Assembly (NCBI RefSeq): GCF_024693525.1
Contig: NZ_JAILKR010000131.1
Location: forward strand, 1-13,078
Direction of reading: 5' to 3'
From: Selenomonas sp.
GTDB lineage: Bacteria > Bacillota_C > Negativicutes > Selenomonadales > Selenomonadaceae
DNA: 13,078 bases
Shown here: piece by piece, positions 1-7,028 of the stretch
How the letters are laid out: the number at the start of each line of letters is the position of its first letter
Position numbering within the stretch: the stretch's first letter is position 1
Position numbers and translations under genes: made by a program
The notes under the pieces: model-generated
What the model was told of the DNA's origin: nothing
Database searches by the model: none
Seen by the model: only the letters and a program-made list of their open reading frames with translations

Positions 1-20
1 TTGAGCGTAATCTTTAACAT
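1..20 (-). CDS. thrS: Start of a minus-strand gene, probably threonyl-tRNA synthetase (partial)
   Basis: Only the first seven codons are inside the window; they read M-L-K-I-T-L and an incomplete codon. The ATG is preceded by a strong ribosome binding site (ccctcctt on the plus strand, 27-34) six bases away. Threonyl-tRNA synthetases typically begin with a TGS domain reading roughly M-(I/L)-K-I-T-L, and the gene lies directly behind a T-box leader, a control element almost confined to aminoacyl-tRNA synthetase and amino-acid genes. The likely specifier codon in that leader is ACC (Thr). The assignment is an inference from six residues plus the riboswitch; another T-box-controlled gene is possible. 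Confidence 0.6.
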
Positions 21-32
21 GAAAAACCCTCC

Positions 33-290
33 TTAAAATAAAAAAGCTCCGCCCCTAGATAGGGACGAAGCTAACGCATCGTGGTTCCACCCAAATTGCT
101 CTCCTGCCAATAGGAAAGCCACTCAGTCTTTGATAACGGAGAAGTCTCCGGTCCTGCTTACACACCCCAAGGCTTCAGCAAAACAGCTCCGAAGTGGTGG
201 CCGCAGCTGCTATCCCGGGATGCTCGCACCAAATGCATCCTTCTCTTAGAGACGCTTATCTGCCGTCGTGTCTTCGTCTTTGCTTTGATG
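33..290 (-). promoter_or_regulatory. T-box riboswitch leader, probably threonine-specific
   Basis: Read on the minus strand, the leader contains the conserved T-box core TGGAACCACG (plus strand 80-92 region), which pairs with the uncharged tRNA acceptor end. It is followed by a terminator hairpin and then the downstream start codon. A long imperfect stem I is closed near its base by GCAAA pairing with TTTTGC and GAAG pairing with CTTC. Just before that CTTC is ACC (plus strand 196-198), in the place expected for the specifier codon, which would make it a tRNA-Thr sensor. The T-box core is clear; the specifier and exact stem I limits are my reading by eye. Confidence 0.9.
45..72 (-). terminator. 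T-box regulated terminator hairpin
   Basis: Thirteen consecutive pairs (some G-U) form between 45-57 and 60-72. On the minus strand the hairpin is followed by a T-rich tract (33-44). It lies between the T-box core and the synthetase start codon, as expected for attenuation: uncharged tRNA would stabilise the alternative antiterminator that includes the T-box core. Confidence 0.88.
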
Positions 291-296
291 CTCCTT

Positions 297-325
297 ATTA
301 TAGGAGCCTTCCCTGCTTCTGTCAA
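297..325 (-). promoter_or_regulatory. Consensus sigma-A promoter of the T-box leader
   Basis: On the minus strand TTGACA (plus 320-325) is separated by exactly 17 bases from TATAAT (plus 297-302). Both hexamers match the vegetative consensus perfectly. Transcription should start near 290, giving a roughly 270-base leader. The promoter lies between the stop codon of the LysM gene and the T-box. Confidence 0.9.
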
Positions 326-337
326 GGGATTTACCGA

Positions 338-640
338 TTATTTTTCCGCCACCTGCTGGCTTTCGCTTCGCCCCAGCACAGGCACCTGCAATTGCTGGCC
401 GAGACGCAGTCCGCTGCCGTCCGGTGCCAGGCCATTCACTTCGATGATGGCCTGCCGCAGCTCAGCCGCCCGCTTCTCATTGGTCGTATAGCGCGCCGCC
501 AGCGACCAGACGCTGTCGTTCTGCTTGATGGTCACCGTATCGAAATCGCTGCTGCGCAGATAATCGTTCGTCAGATGAAATGGTGAGACAACAGCGAACA
601 GCAAAACAGCAACGACAAACGGCAAAAGTTTTTTCTTCAT
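338..640 (-). CDS. Small membrane-anchored LysM protein, YneA-like
   Basis: This encodes 100 residues. Residues 1-20 are a lysine start plus a hydrophobic segment (signal anchor), and residues 35-87 are one LysM domain, recognisable from the D-S-V-W-S-L-A motif at its start and the L-R-L-G-Q-Q-L-Q-V-P end. LysM binds peptidoglycan glycan chains. I chose the ATG at 640 because gaggagg (plus 650-656) stands nine bases upstream; a longer reading to 691 has no such site. Size and architecture match YneA/DivL-type SOS-induced division inhibitors (B. subtilis YneA is about 105 residues), and LexA-like GAAC half-sites lie in its promoter. YneA identity is an inference; a generic LysM wall protein is the alternative. 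Confidence 0.75.
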   Translation of the reverse strand: MKKKLLPFVVAVLLFAVVSPFHLTNDYLRSSDFDTVTIKQNDSVWSLAARYTTNEKRAAELRQAIIEVNGLAPDGSGLRLGQQLQVPVLGRSESQQVAEK

Positions 641-685
641 TACAGTAAACCTCCTCAGAGAAAATATGCGAAACATGCTTTCTTC

Positions 686-743
686 GAACATAGTTTTGTC
701 AAATCCATGTTCTTATCTTAGCATAGAACATTTATTCTTGCAA
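686..743 (-). promoter_or_regulatory. Promoter of the LysM gene with LexA-like GAACAT half-sites
   Basis: On the minus strand TTGCAA (plus 738-743) is spaced 17 bases from TAAGAT (plus 715-720). The hexamer GAACAT occurs at 686-691, 726-731 and 754-759, and inverted at 707-712. The copy at 726-737 reads GAACATTTATTC, one mismatch from the Gram-positive SOS box GAAC-N4-GTTC, and lies between -35 and -10. The pair 686-691/707-712 is an inverted repeat at the expected start of transcription. LexA binding is an inference. Confidence 0.5.
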
Positions 744-767
744 CACTTTTAGCGAACATTTTTTCTC

Positions 768-796
768 TTGATGCTGTTTTTCCCCTTTGTTAAAAT
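768..796 (+). promoter_or_regulatory. Promoter of the small two-gene operon
   Basis: TTGATG (768-773) is followed after 17 bases by TAAAAT (791-796). Transcription should start near 803, immediately before the palindromic operator. A GAACATTTTTTC sequence (754-765), one mismatch from an SOS box, lies just upstream. Confidence 0.65.
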
Positions 797-808
797 ATAG
801 ATGACGAA

Positions 809-846
809 TTGACAAGTCAATCTGACCGGTCAATTTGACTTGTCAG
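809..846 (+). promoter_or_regulatory. 38-bp palindromic operator
   Basis: The two 19-base halves (809-827 and 828-846) are inverted repeats matching at 16 of 19 positions around the centre ACC|GGT. Inside are three nested dyads: TTGAC-AA-GTCAA (809-820), TGACCGGTCA (823-832) and TTGAC-TT-GTCA (835-845). It starts just after the predicted transcription start and ends before the ribosome binding site, a position suited to repression. The style fits a TetR- or MarR-type dimer pair, but no regulator gene is adjacent. Confidence 0.75.
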
Positions 847-859
847 AAAGGAGGATTCT

Positions 860-1120
860 ATGAATATTCATGGTGCTGTCATCATTGAGCAAGGCGTCAC
901 CTTTGCCGTCATTGCGGTCAAACAATCGGTAACCATGTACACCACCCGTCTCATCAAGACACGCCAGGAACTTTCACAGTTCTTCCCCAACATGCCCATC
1001 ATCCTCATGAGTCAGGATAATAACGGCACCCCACATTACTACGGACGAAAAGATATCGTAGACTTTCTAAAGACCATCCGCGTCGACCAGATTCCTTGGA
1101 AAGTCTATCATCTCTATTGA
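860..1120 (+). CDS. Small soluble protein of unknown function
   Basis: This encodes 86 residues, and I do not recognise the family. The ATG follows aggagg (849-854) at good spacing. The protein has no cysteines and no signal peptide. It begins with a beta-rich segment (residues 3-20, alternating hydrophobics), then a helical stretch, an I-I-L-M-S-Q-D strand-turn near 50, and a basic/aromatic C-terminus ending W-K-V-Y-H-L-Y. The pattern suggests a small alpha/beta fold. It is the first gene of an operon with the membrane peptide at 1136 (15-base gap) and lies behind a strong promoter and a large palindromic operator, so expression is tightly controlled. Small size, codon use like its neighbours and clean signals argue that it is real. 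Function unknown. Confidence 0.75.
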   Translation: MNIHGAVIIEQGVTFAVIAVKQSVTMYTTRLIKTRQELSQFFPNMPIILMSQDNNGTPHYYGRKDIVDFLKTIRVDQIPWKVYHLY

Positions 1121-1135
1121 TAGGAGTTTACATTC

Positions 1136-1333
1136 ATGGATATTCTTCGCAACATTGTTCATATCATCTGCTTTATTGTGCTTATGGTCACGGCCGATGT
1201 GGTCTGGACCAACATCAAGGGTTACTATGCGGAACGCAAGTTCAAAATTTGCGCTGTCTATTTTGCTGGCGGCATTATGATCTTTTTCCTGTTGCTGGGT
1301 CTCAGTACTGCTGCCAATACCTATTTCCGTTAA
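1136..1333 (+). CDS. Small two-helix membrane protein of unknown function
   Basis: This encodes 65 residues. Two hydrophobic segments (about residues 6-25 and 38-60) are joined by a short basic loop containing K-G-Y-Y-A-E-R-K-F-K. An aggag sequence (1122-1126) lies nine bases before the ATG. The stop is followed within ten bases by a strong terminator, so this is the last gene of the two-gene operon that starts at 860. It has no cysteines or recognisable motif. By context it may be the membrane partner of the 86-residue protein, but nothing in the sequence says what the pair does; a holin-like, toxin-like or transporter-accessory role cannot be told apart. Confidence 0.7.
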   Translation: MDILRNIVHIICFIVLMVTADVVWTNIKGYYAERKFKICAVYFAGGIMIFFLLLGLSTAANTYFR

Positions 1334-1342
1334 ACTACGACC

Positions 1343-1377
1343 AAAGTGAAACACTGTTTCAAGTGTTTCACTTTTTT
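1343..1377 (+). terminator. Intrinsic terminator of the small operon
   Basis: A perfect 13-bp stem (1343-1355 with 1362-1374) has a 6-base loop and runs into T6 (1372-1377). It isolates the two-gene operon from the PTS locus. Confidence 0.93.
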
Positions 1378-1420
1378 ATTGCAATAATTCAAAACAAACT
1401 ACCAAGATACCCCAAACGTA

Positions 1421-1450
1421 TTGAAACGATAGCAAACACTATGTTATAGT
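1421..1450 (+). promoter_or_regulatory. Promoter of the PTS IIB-IIA-glucosidase operon
   Basis: TTGAAA (1421-1426), an 18-base spacer, then TATAGT (1445-1450). The whole 30-base stretch matches the promoter of the IIC gene at 3702-3731 in 25 positions, including most of the spacer. A cre-like stretch (TTGAAACGATAGCA, 12 of 14 against the catabolite element) overlaps the -35, so CcpA control is possible but unproven. Confidence 0.75.
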
Positions 1451-1494
1451 GAACTTGTCTTGAAAAGGAATCCACTTTGGAAAGGAAGATTATC

Positions 1495-1794
1495 ATGAAA
1501 AAGATTGTATTGCTTTGTGCTGCGGGAATGTCCACCAGCATGCTAGTCAAAAAAATGCAGGAAGCGGCTGCCGCCGAATCCTATGAATGCTCCATTGCTG
1601 CCTACCCGACTTCTGAGGCCAATGCCAAAGCAGCCGATGCCGATGTCATCCTTCTCGGGCCCCAGGTCCGCTTCCAGAAAAATAAAATTGCTGAACTCTG
1701 CCCGGGCATTCCGGTGGACGCCATCGACATGCGCATGTATGGCCGCATGGACGGCGCCGGTGTGCTGAACTATGCCAAGAGCCTTATGGCGTGA
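1495..1794 (+). CDS. PTS cellobiose/beta-glucoside-type IIB component
   Basis: This is a 99-residue IIB protein of the lactose/cellobiose (Lac) PTS family. It accepts phosphate from IIA and passes it to the sugar carried by IIC. The N-terminus M-K-K-I-V-L-L-C-A-A-G-M-S-T-S-M is the hallmark of the family, with Cys8 as the phosphorylated residue in the first loop of a Rossmann-like fold; the G-P-Q-V-R motif follows mid-protein. The start at 1495 is chosen over an upstream in-frame ATG because aaaggaaga (1481-1489) is correctly placed and the protein then begins exactly at the conserved sequence. It is the first gene of an operon with IIA (10-base gap) and the phospho-glucosidase. Exact sugar not determined; cellobiose or a related beta-glucoside is most likely. 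Confidence 0.93.
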   Translation: MKKIVLLCAAGMSTSMLVKKMQEAAAAESYECSIAAYPTSEANAKAADADVILLGPQVRFQKNKIAELCPGIPVDAIDMRMYGRMDGAGVLNYAKSLMA

Positions 1795-1804
1795 GGTAGA
1801 GCCA

Positions 1805-3593
<1,789 letters not shown>

Positions 3594-3621
3594 AGCCAAA
3601 TATTTTCTCCTGTTTTCTGCC

Positions 3622-3659
3622 AAAGAGCGAAGCATTGTTACAATTGTTTCGCTCTTTTT
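3622..3659 (+). terminator. Intrinsic terminator after the glucosidase gene
   Basis: AAAGAGCGAA (3622-3631) pairs with TTCGCTCTTT (3648-3657) around a 16-base loop that can pair further, and T5 follows. It ends the IIB-IIA-glucosidase transcript and separates it from the IIC gene. Confidence 0.88.
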
Positions 3660-3701
3660 ATTGCTTCTCTTAAACCATCGCCTCAATCTCTCGTTAATCC
3701 G

Positions 3702-3731
3702 TTGAATCAATACCAATCACCATGTTATAGT
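3702..3731 (+). promoter_or_regulatory. Promoter of the PTS IIC gene, twin of the IIB promoter
   Basis: TTGAAT (3702-3707), an 18-base spacer, then TATAGT (3726-3731). It shares 25 of 30 bases with 1421-1450, well beyond the -35 and -10 hexamers, and an AAGGAATC motif follows in both leaders (1465-1472 and 3742-3749). This points to one shared regulator or a promoter duplication. Confidence 0.75.
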
Positions 3732-3782
3732 AAGACACATCAAGGAATCATTTCTCGTATCACCTGGAAAGAGAGGATTAAC

Positions 3783-5141
3783 ATGACGAAACAAGAACTA
3801 TTTGACAAGTTTGTCGACTTCATGGGACGCTTCGCCGAAATTCGAGCGGTAGCCGCCCTGCGTGATGGCTTTATCATGACGACTCCGTTTACGGTATGCG
3901 GCTCGGTATTCCTGCTGCTGGCCAACCTGCCGATTCCCGGCTATCCGGAATTTATGGCCAGCCTCTTTGGCCCCGATTGGACAGCTCCCCTCAACGCCGT
4001 GGCCGGTGGCACCTTCAGTGTACTTGCTCTAATTGTCGTACTCGCTATCACCTATAAATACGTAGAATCCGAAGGCTGCGATGCCATCATGGCCTCTATT
4101 CTCTCGCTCTCGACCTTCCTGATTCTCCTGCCGCCCTCGCTGACCACCAAAGCCGGTGAAACCGTCGGCGACATCATCCCGAAGGCCTGGGCTGGCAGCA
4201 ATGGCGTCATCACAGCGATTCTCGTAAGCTTTGCCGCTTCCTGGGTTTTCTGCTACTGCGAAAAGCATCATATCGGCATCAAAATGCCGGATGCGGTTCC
4301 CGGTGGCGTTGCCAAAGCCTTTGAGGCACTGACGCCAGGTATGGTACTCTTTACGGGAGCTTCTCTTCTCTACGGCATTTGCCATTATCTCGGGGCTACG
4401 ACACTACCGGAACTCATTTTCAAAATTATCCAGACCCCACTGCAGGGTCTCTCCGATACGCTGGTTGGTGGCTCGATCATCGAAGCCCTTGAGAGCATTC
4501 TATTCTGGGCTGGCATCCATGGCCCGAACGTCGTTGGCGGCGTCGTAAGCCCCATCCTCATTGCCAATTCCCTCGACAACCAACATATTCTGGACATGGG
4601 CATGCAGCTCGCGGGCAATCCCGATGCCAAAATCATCACCTGCCAGGTCGACTTCATGGTCAAAACCGGTGGCTGCGGCCTGACCTTCGGACTGCTGATT
4701 GCCAGCTGGCTCTCGGCAAAATCCTCCCAGCTCAAATCGCTGACAAAACTTGCAACCGTCCCGGGATTCTTCAACATCAACGAACCTATCATCTTTGGCC
4801 TGCCCATTGTCTTTAACCCCTACCTCTTGATTCCCTTCGTGCTGGTGCCGCTGATTGCCCTGGTCATGACTTATGTTTCCATTGTCATTGGCTTTATGGC
4901 TCCGTTCAGTGCCGTACAGGTTCCCTGGACCGCTCCGCCCATCATCGCTGGTTTCCTCTTAAACGGCTGGCAGGGTGCTGTCGTACAGCTGGCCACGATC
5001 GTCATGTCGACCATCGTCTATTACCCCTTCGTACGTATGCAAGACAACGCCATGCTGAAAGAAGAACAGGGCACGGCCGAAAGAATCCAGGATGCTCCCC
5101 CTTCCGACGAAGGGAACCACGAACCGCAAACACAGCTTTAA
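3783..5141 (+). CDS. PTS cellobiose/beta-glucoside-type IIC permease
   Basis: This is a 452-residue integral membrane IIC of the lactose/cellobiose PTS family, which binds the sugar outside and presents it for phosphorylation by IIB. Multiple hydrophobic helices run from about residue 30 to 425. The conserved F-W-A-G-I-H-G-P-N stretch has His246, and the N-I-N-E-P-I-I-F-G motif has Glu334, equivalent to the sugar-contacting glutamate of the structurally known ChbC. The C-terminal tail after about 430 is hydrophilic. The ATG at 3783 is preferred over an upstream in-frame ATG because gagagg (3771-3776) precedes it and the protein then starts at the family's usual amphipathic helix. It has its own promoter and completes the split IIB-IIA permease. 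Confidence 0.94.
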   Translation: MTKQELFDKFVDFMGRFAEIRAVAALRDGFIMTTPFTVCGSVFLLLANLPIPGYPEFMASLFGPDWTAPLNAVAGGTFSVLALIVVLAITYKYVESEGCDAIMASILSLSTFLILLPPSLTTKAGETVGDIIPKAWAGSNGVITAILVSFAASWVFCYCEKHHIGIKMPDAVPGGVAKAFEALTPGMVLFTGASLLYGICHYLGATTLPELIFKIIQTPLQGLSDTLVGGSIIEALESILFWAGIHGPNVVGGVVSPILIANSLDNQHILDMGMQLAGNPDAKIITCQVDFMVKTGGCGLTFGLLIASWLSAKSSQLKSLTKLATVPGFFNINEPIIFGLPIVFNPYLLIPFVLVPLIALVMTYVSIVIGFMAPFSAVQVPWTAPPIIAGFLLNGWQGAVVQLATIVMSTIVYYPFVRMQDNAMLKEEQGTAERIQDAPPSDEGNHEPQTQL

Positions 5142-5146
5142 CACAT

Positions 5147-5182
5147 TTTGCCTTGGCAAACTTTACGCTATCGCGGTATAAT
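5147..5182 (+). promoter_or_regulatory. Promoter of the small membrane protein gene, with a dyad over the -35
   Basis: TTGGCA (5153-5158), an 18-base spacer, then a perfect TATAAT (5177-5182). A dyad, TTTGCC-TT-GGCAAA (5147-5160), overlaps the -35 and could be an operator; it has no T-run and so is unlikely to be a terminator for the IIC gene. Confidence 0.65.
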
Positions 5183-5209
5183 ACAGATAGTGTGTAAAGG
5201 AGTGTTTCT

Positions 5210-5674
5210 ATGTTTCGTTCCGTTTATATCTTATGGCCAGGAGAGCCCTGCCATATGCCAAAACTGCTTTTTTTGCGCGTTGCGCTGCGCCATATCTGGC
5301 TCTTGCATCTCTTCATCCTGTCCGTGACTTTTATCGACCTGCTCCAGGTCGGTTTTACGGCCGCCACCTGGATAAACTTCGGTCTGGTCGCCCTAAACGC
5401 CTTTGAACTTCGCAGTTCCTACCGCCGGGAAAAACTCCGTTTTATCGGCCTTTTCCGCCTGGTGGAACAAAACGATATCCAGCAGTGGAAAACGAAGGAT
5501 ACCCCGCGCAAAACCGTCAACGAACTTTCCGTCATGACAATGAACTGCTACCTCAAAGCTGTCAACGATTTTGAAAAGCATTACGAACAGGACCGCAGCC
5601 GTCAATCCATCGAAATGTTCACTTCGGTACTGATTATTTTCTTTACGATTTCCTGGCTGCTAAAATACCTATAA
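5210..5674 (+). CDS. Small membrane protein of unknown function
   Basis: This encodes 154 residues, and I do not recognise the family. The ATG follows aaaggag (5197-5203). Hydrophobic segments are visible at about residues 28-48, 50-66 and 135-153, separated by a long charged cytoplasmic-type stretch (70-130) rich in Lys, Arg and Glu. The layout suggests a paired N-terminal hairpin and a C-terminal anchor. It is transcribed alone, behind its own TATAAT promoter, and ends at a long bidirectional hairpin, so the neighbouring PTS genes do not necessarily indicate its job. An alternative start at residue 16 (Met) would remove a short hydrophilic extension. Confidence 0.78.
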   Translation: MFRSVYILWPGEPCHMPKLLFLRVALRHIWLLHLFILSVTFIDLLQVGFTAATWINFGLVALNAFELRSSYRREKLRFIGLFRLVEQNDIQQWKTKDTPRKTVNELSVMTMNCYLKAVNDFEKHYEQDRSRQSIEMFTSVLIIFFTISWLLKYL

Positions 5675-5683
5675 AACAAAAAC

Positions 5684-5734
5684 AAAGAGGCTTAGTGAGC
5701 CGGTGGATTTACCACGGGCTCACTAAGCCTCTTT
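5684..5734. terminator. Long bidirectional terminator hairpin
   Basis: A perfect 18-bp stem (5684-5701 with 5717-5734) has a loop that can extend by GGTGG/CCAC. It sits between two convergent genes. The minus-strand exit is T-rich (TTTGTTTTTGTTTT), so it mainly serves the flavodoxin transcript; the plus side has a shorter CTCTTTCTT exit. Confidence 0.92.
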
Positions 5735-5745
5735 CTTGCTATCGT

Positions 5746-6177
5746 TTAAAGAGAAGCAGCAAAATCCTTGCCCAGCTGCTGGCAGGCAGCTACGCCCTCA
5801 TCATCTGGCGTATTCTCGATTGCCAGCCCATCGGCAAAGAGTTTTGCCCCATCATTCCGGACACGATCCTCCCAATCTTTCATCCAGGCACCACCGCCCC
5901 AGCCATAGGACCCAAACAAAGCCACCGGCCTATCCTTAAGGCCCTTTTCCACCTCCGTGAAAAAGGGCTCATAGGTCCCCTCTTCTAATACCTCATCGCC
6001 CATGGCCGGGCAACCAAAGAGCAATCCATCGTACTGATCCAGCGTTTTCTTATCGAACTGCTCCACCTCGAAAAGCTCTACCGAATCACCGCCAGCTTTA
6101 GCCCCTTCGGCGATAGCCTCTGCCATCGCCTGGGTATTGCCAGTTCCCGACCAATAAATAATTGCCATTTTTTTCAT
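5746..6177 (-). CDS. Flavodoxin
   Basis: This is a 143-residue short-chain flavodoxin that carries electrons with bound FMN and replaces ferredoxin when iron is scarce. The FMN phosphate loop W-S-G-T-G-N-T is at residues 9-15. The isoalloxazine loops are G-C-P-A-M-G (55-60, with Cys56) and G-S-Y-G-W-G-G-G (89-96, with aromatic Tyr91 and Trp93). The start has an agaggg site just upstream; Met4 is an alternative. It follows the DUF3793 gene by 28 bases on the same strand, in one operon whose promoter carries Fur-like boxes. Confidence 0.95.
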   Translation of the reverse strand: MKKMAIIYWSGTGNTQAMAEAIAEGAKAGGDSVELFEVEQFDKKTLDQYDGLLFGCPAMGDEVLEEGTYEPFFTEVEKGLKDRPVALFGSYGWGGGAWMKDWEDRVRNDGAKLFADGLAIENTPDDEGVAACQQLGKDFAASL

Positions 6178-6205
6178 TGTTATCCCTCTTTCTAATCGTT
6201 ACTTC

Positions 6206-6772
6206 TTATACTGCGCGAACCAATTCTTCAAACCGGCGGCCCTTTTCCAGTTCCAGGCAGAAATTCTGGGAACAATCCGTATAGAGGTCAAACAACGCTC
6301 TGGTCCTGTCCTCATTTGCATAGACTTTCCAATAACCGCTAAAGGCGTAGTTTTGACCTTTGTTCTCAATGAACCCGGCCACATCATCTGGTGGATACCC
6401 TAGGAACAGTCCGACCTCATGGGGGAAGGTCTTCCGAACCTGCATCCGGATTTTCAAGCGCTCCAACAATTCGTCCAGCGTATCCTCACGCCGATACCCG
6501 AAGCGTTCTAAAAGTTCCATGGCCTTTGGCTGATGAAGCGTTCGCCACATCGCCTCCTGGCGATAGAATAACAGCAGCACGTATTCTTCTCCCTCCGATA
6601 CCCGAAATACCGAAATACCCTTGCAACGGAAACAGGGCTCGTACGACGCCAGCATCGCATCAAAATCATCAAAGCTGCTCTTGCGGAAAGAAACCATATT
6701 CGCAGCCTTAACCCCCCAAAGCATGGGAGCAGCGTGCATCCCCATCACCTGTTCAAAATCTTCTTTGGCCAA
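6206..6772 (-). CDS. DUF3793 family protein
   Basis: This is a 188-residue cytoplasmic protein recognised by the family motif F-P-H-E-V-G-L-F-L-G-Y-P-P-D-D-V (116-131), followed by F-I-E-N-K-G and G-Y-W-K-V-Y (146-151). Residues 47-50 form a C-x-x-C pair and further cysteines lie near 167 and 172, so metal or thiol chemistry is conceivable, but the biochemical function of DUF3793 is unknown. I chose a TTG start at 6772 because agaggtgg (plus 6779-6786) is placed six bases upstream; Met10 would be the nearest ATG. It is co-transcribed with flavodoxin. Proteins of this family often lie beside flavodoxin or iron-uptake genes in anaerobic Firmicutes, which agrees with an iron-starvation role. Confidence 0.88.
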   Translation of the reverse strand: MAKEDFEQVMGMHAAPMLWGVKAANMVSFRKSSFDDFDAMLASYEPCFRCKGISVFRVSEGEEYVLLLFYRQEAMWRTLHQPKAMELLERFGYRREDTLDELLERLKIRMQVRKTFPHEVGLFLGYPPDDVAGFIENKGQNYAFSGYWKVYANEDRTRALFDLYTDCSQNFCLELEKGRRFEELVRAV

Positions 6773-6794
6773 ATGCTACCACCTCTTTTATTTT

Positions 6795-6851
6795 GTTGAT
6801 ATACATTCTCAACTACCTCTTTATTATAACGCGAATTATTCTCAATTGCAA
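6795..6851 (-). promoter_or_regulatory. DUF3793-flavodoxin promoter with Fur-like boxes
   Basis: On the minus strand TTGCAA (plus 6846-6851) is separated by 17 bases from a perfect TATAAT (plus 6823-6828). TGAGAAT-A-ATTCGCG (6830-6844) fills the spacer and fits the 7-1-7 Fur pattern TGAGAAT-N-ATTCTCA in 12 of 14 arm positions. A second copy of the left arm, TTGAGAAT, recurs downstream within GTTGA...TCAAC (6795-6813). Both positions would block RNA polymerase. Fur identity is an inference. Confidence 0.6.
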
Positions 6852-6852
6852 T

Positions 6853-6909
6853 AAAAAAAGAAACCGCCATGACCCACACGCTTTGTGCTGTGTCATAGCG
6901 GTTTCTTTT
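6853..6909. terminator. Terminator hairpin upstream of the DUF3793 promoter
   Basis: Twelve bases (6856-6867) pair with 6898-6909, then after one mismatch ATGAC (6869-6873) pairs with GTCAT (6892-6896). On the minus strand a run of seven T follows, so it ends transcription coming from the remnant gene before the DUF3793 promoter; the other side has four T. Confidence 0.88.
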
Positions 6910-6917
6910 ACAAATTA

Positions 6918-7028
6918 TCATGATAACCTGCACAGAATTTCCTGAGCAGCTGCCAGGTCTCATGCTGTTACCGAATCCGTATTGCCTCCCTTTCGGTTGC
7001 TGCTCACCAAAACCACTATCCTGCTCAT
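6918..7028 (-). pseudogene. Probable remnant of a flavodoxin-fold NAD(P)H-dependent FMN reductase gene
   Basis: On the minus strand an ATG at 7028, with ggaggg six bases upstream (plus 7035-7040), opens 22 codons containing V-V-L-V-S-S-N-R-K-G-G-N-T-D. This is the typical first strand and FMN-phosphate loop of NADPH-dependent FMN reductase-like proteins. The frame stops at TGA (6960-6962) and continues in the same frame for 13 more codons (D-L-A-A-A-Q-E-I-L-C-R-L-S) to a second TGA, then a terminator. This is best read as a gene that lost its middle and kept both ends plus its ribosome site and terminator. An intact family member has roughly 180-200 residues. The C-terminal part is weaker evidence than the N-terminal motif; a coincidental short peptide is the alternative. 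Confidence 0.5.

Noticed and set aside
194..586. Plus-strand open frame antisense to the T-box leader and LysM gene
   Set aside because: It lies over a recognisable RNA element and the opposite coding strand, has no ribosome site and reads as low-complexity shadow sequence.
6960..6962. In-frame TGA in the reductase remnant as a selenocysteine codon
   Set aside because: The downstream frame holds only 13 more codons and the protein core is missing. The family has no selenocysteine at that point, and the hairpin that follows is an intrinsic terminator.
6745..6963. Minus-strand open frame of 72 residues across the Fur-like promoter and terminator
   Set aside because: It would be translated through an intrinsic terminator hairpin and the DUF3793 promoter and overlaps the start of that gene; no supporting motif.
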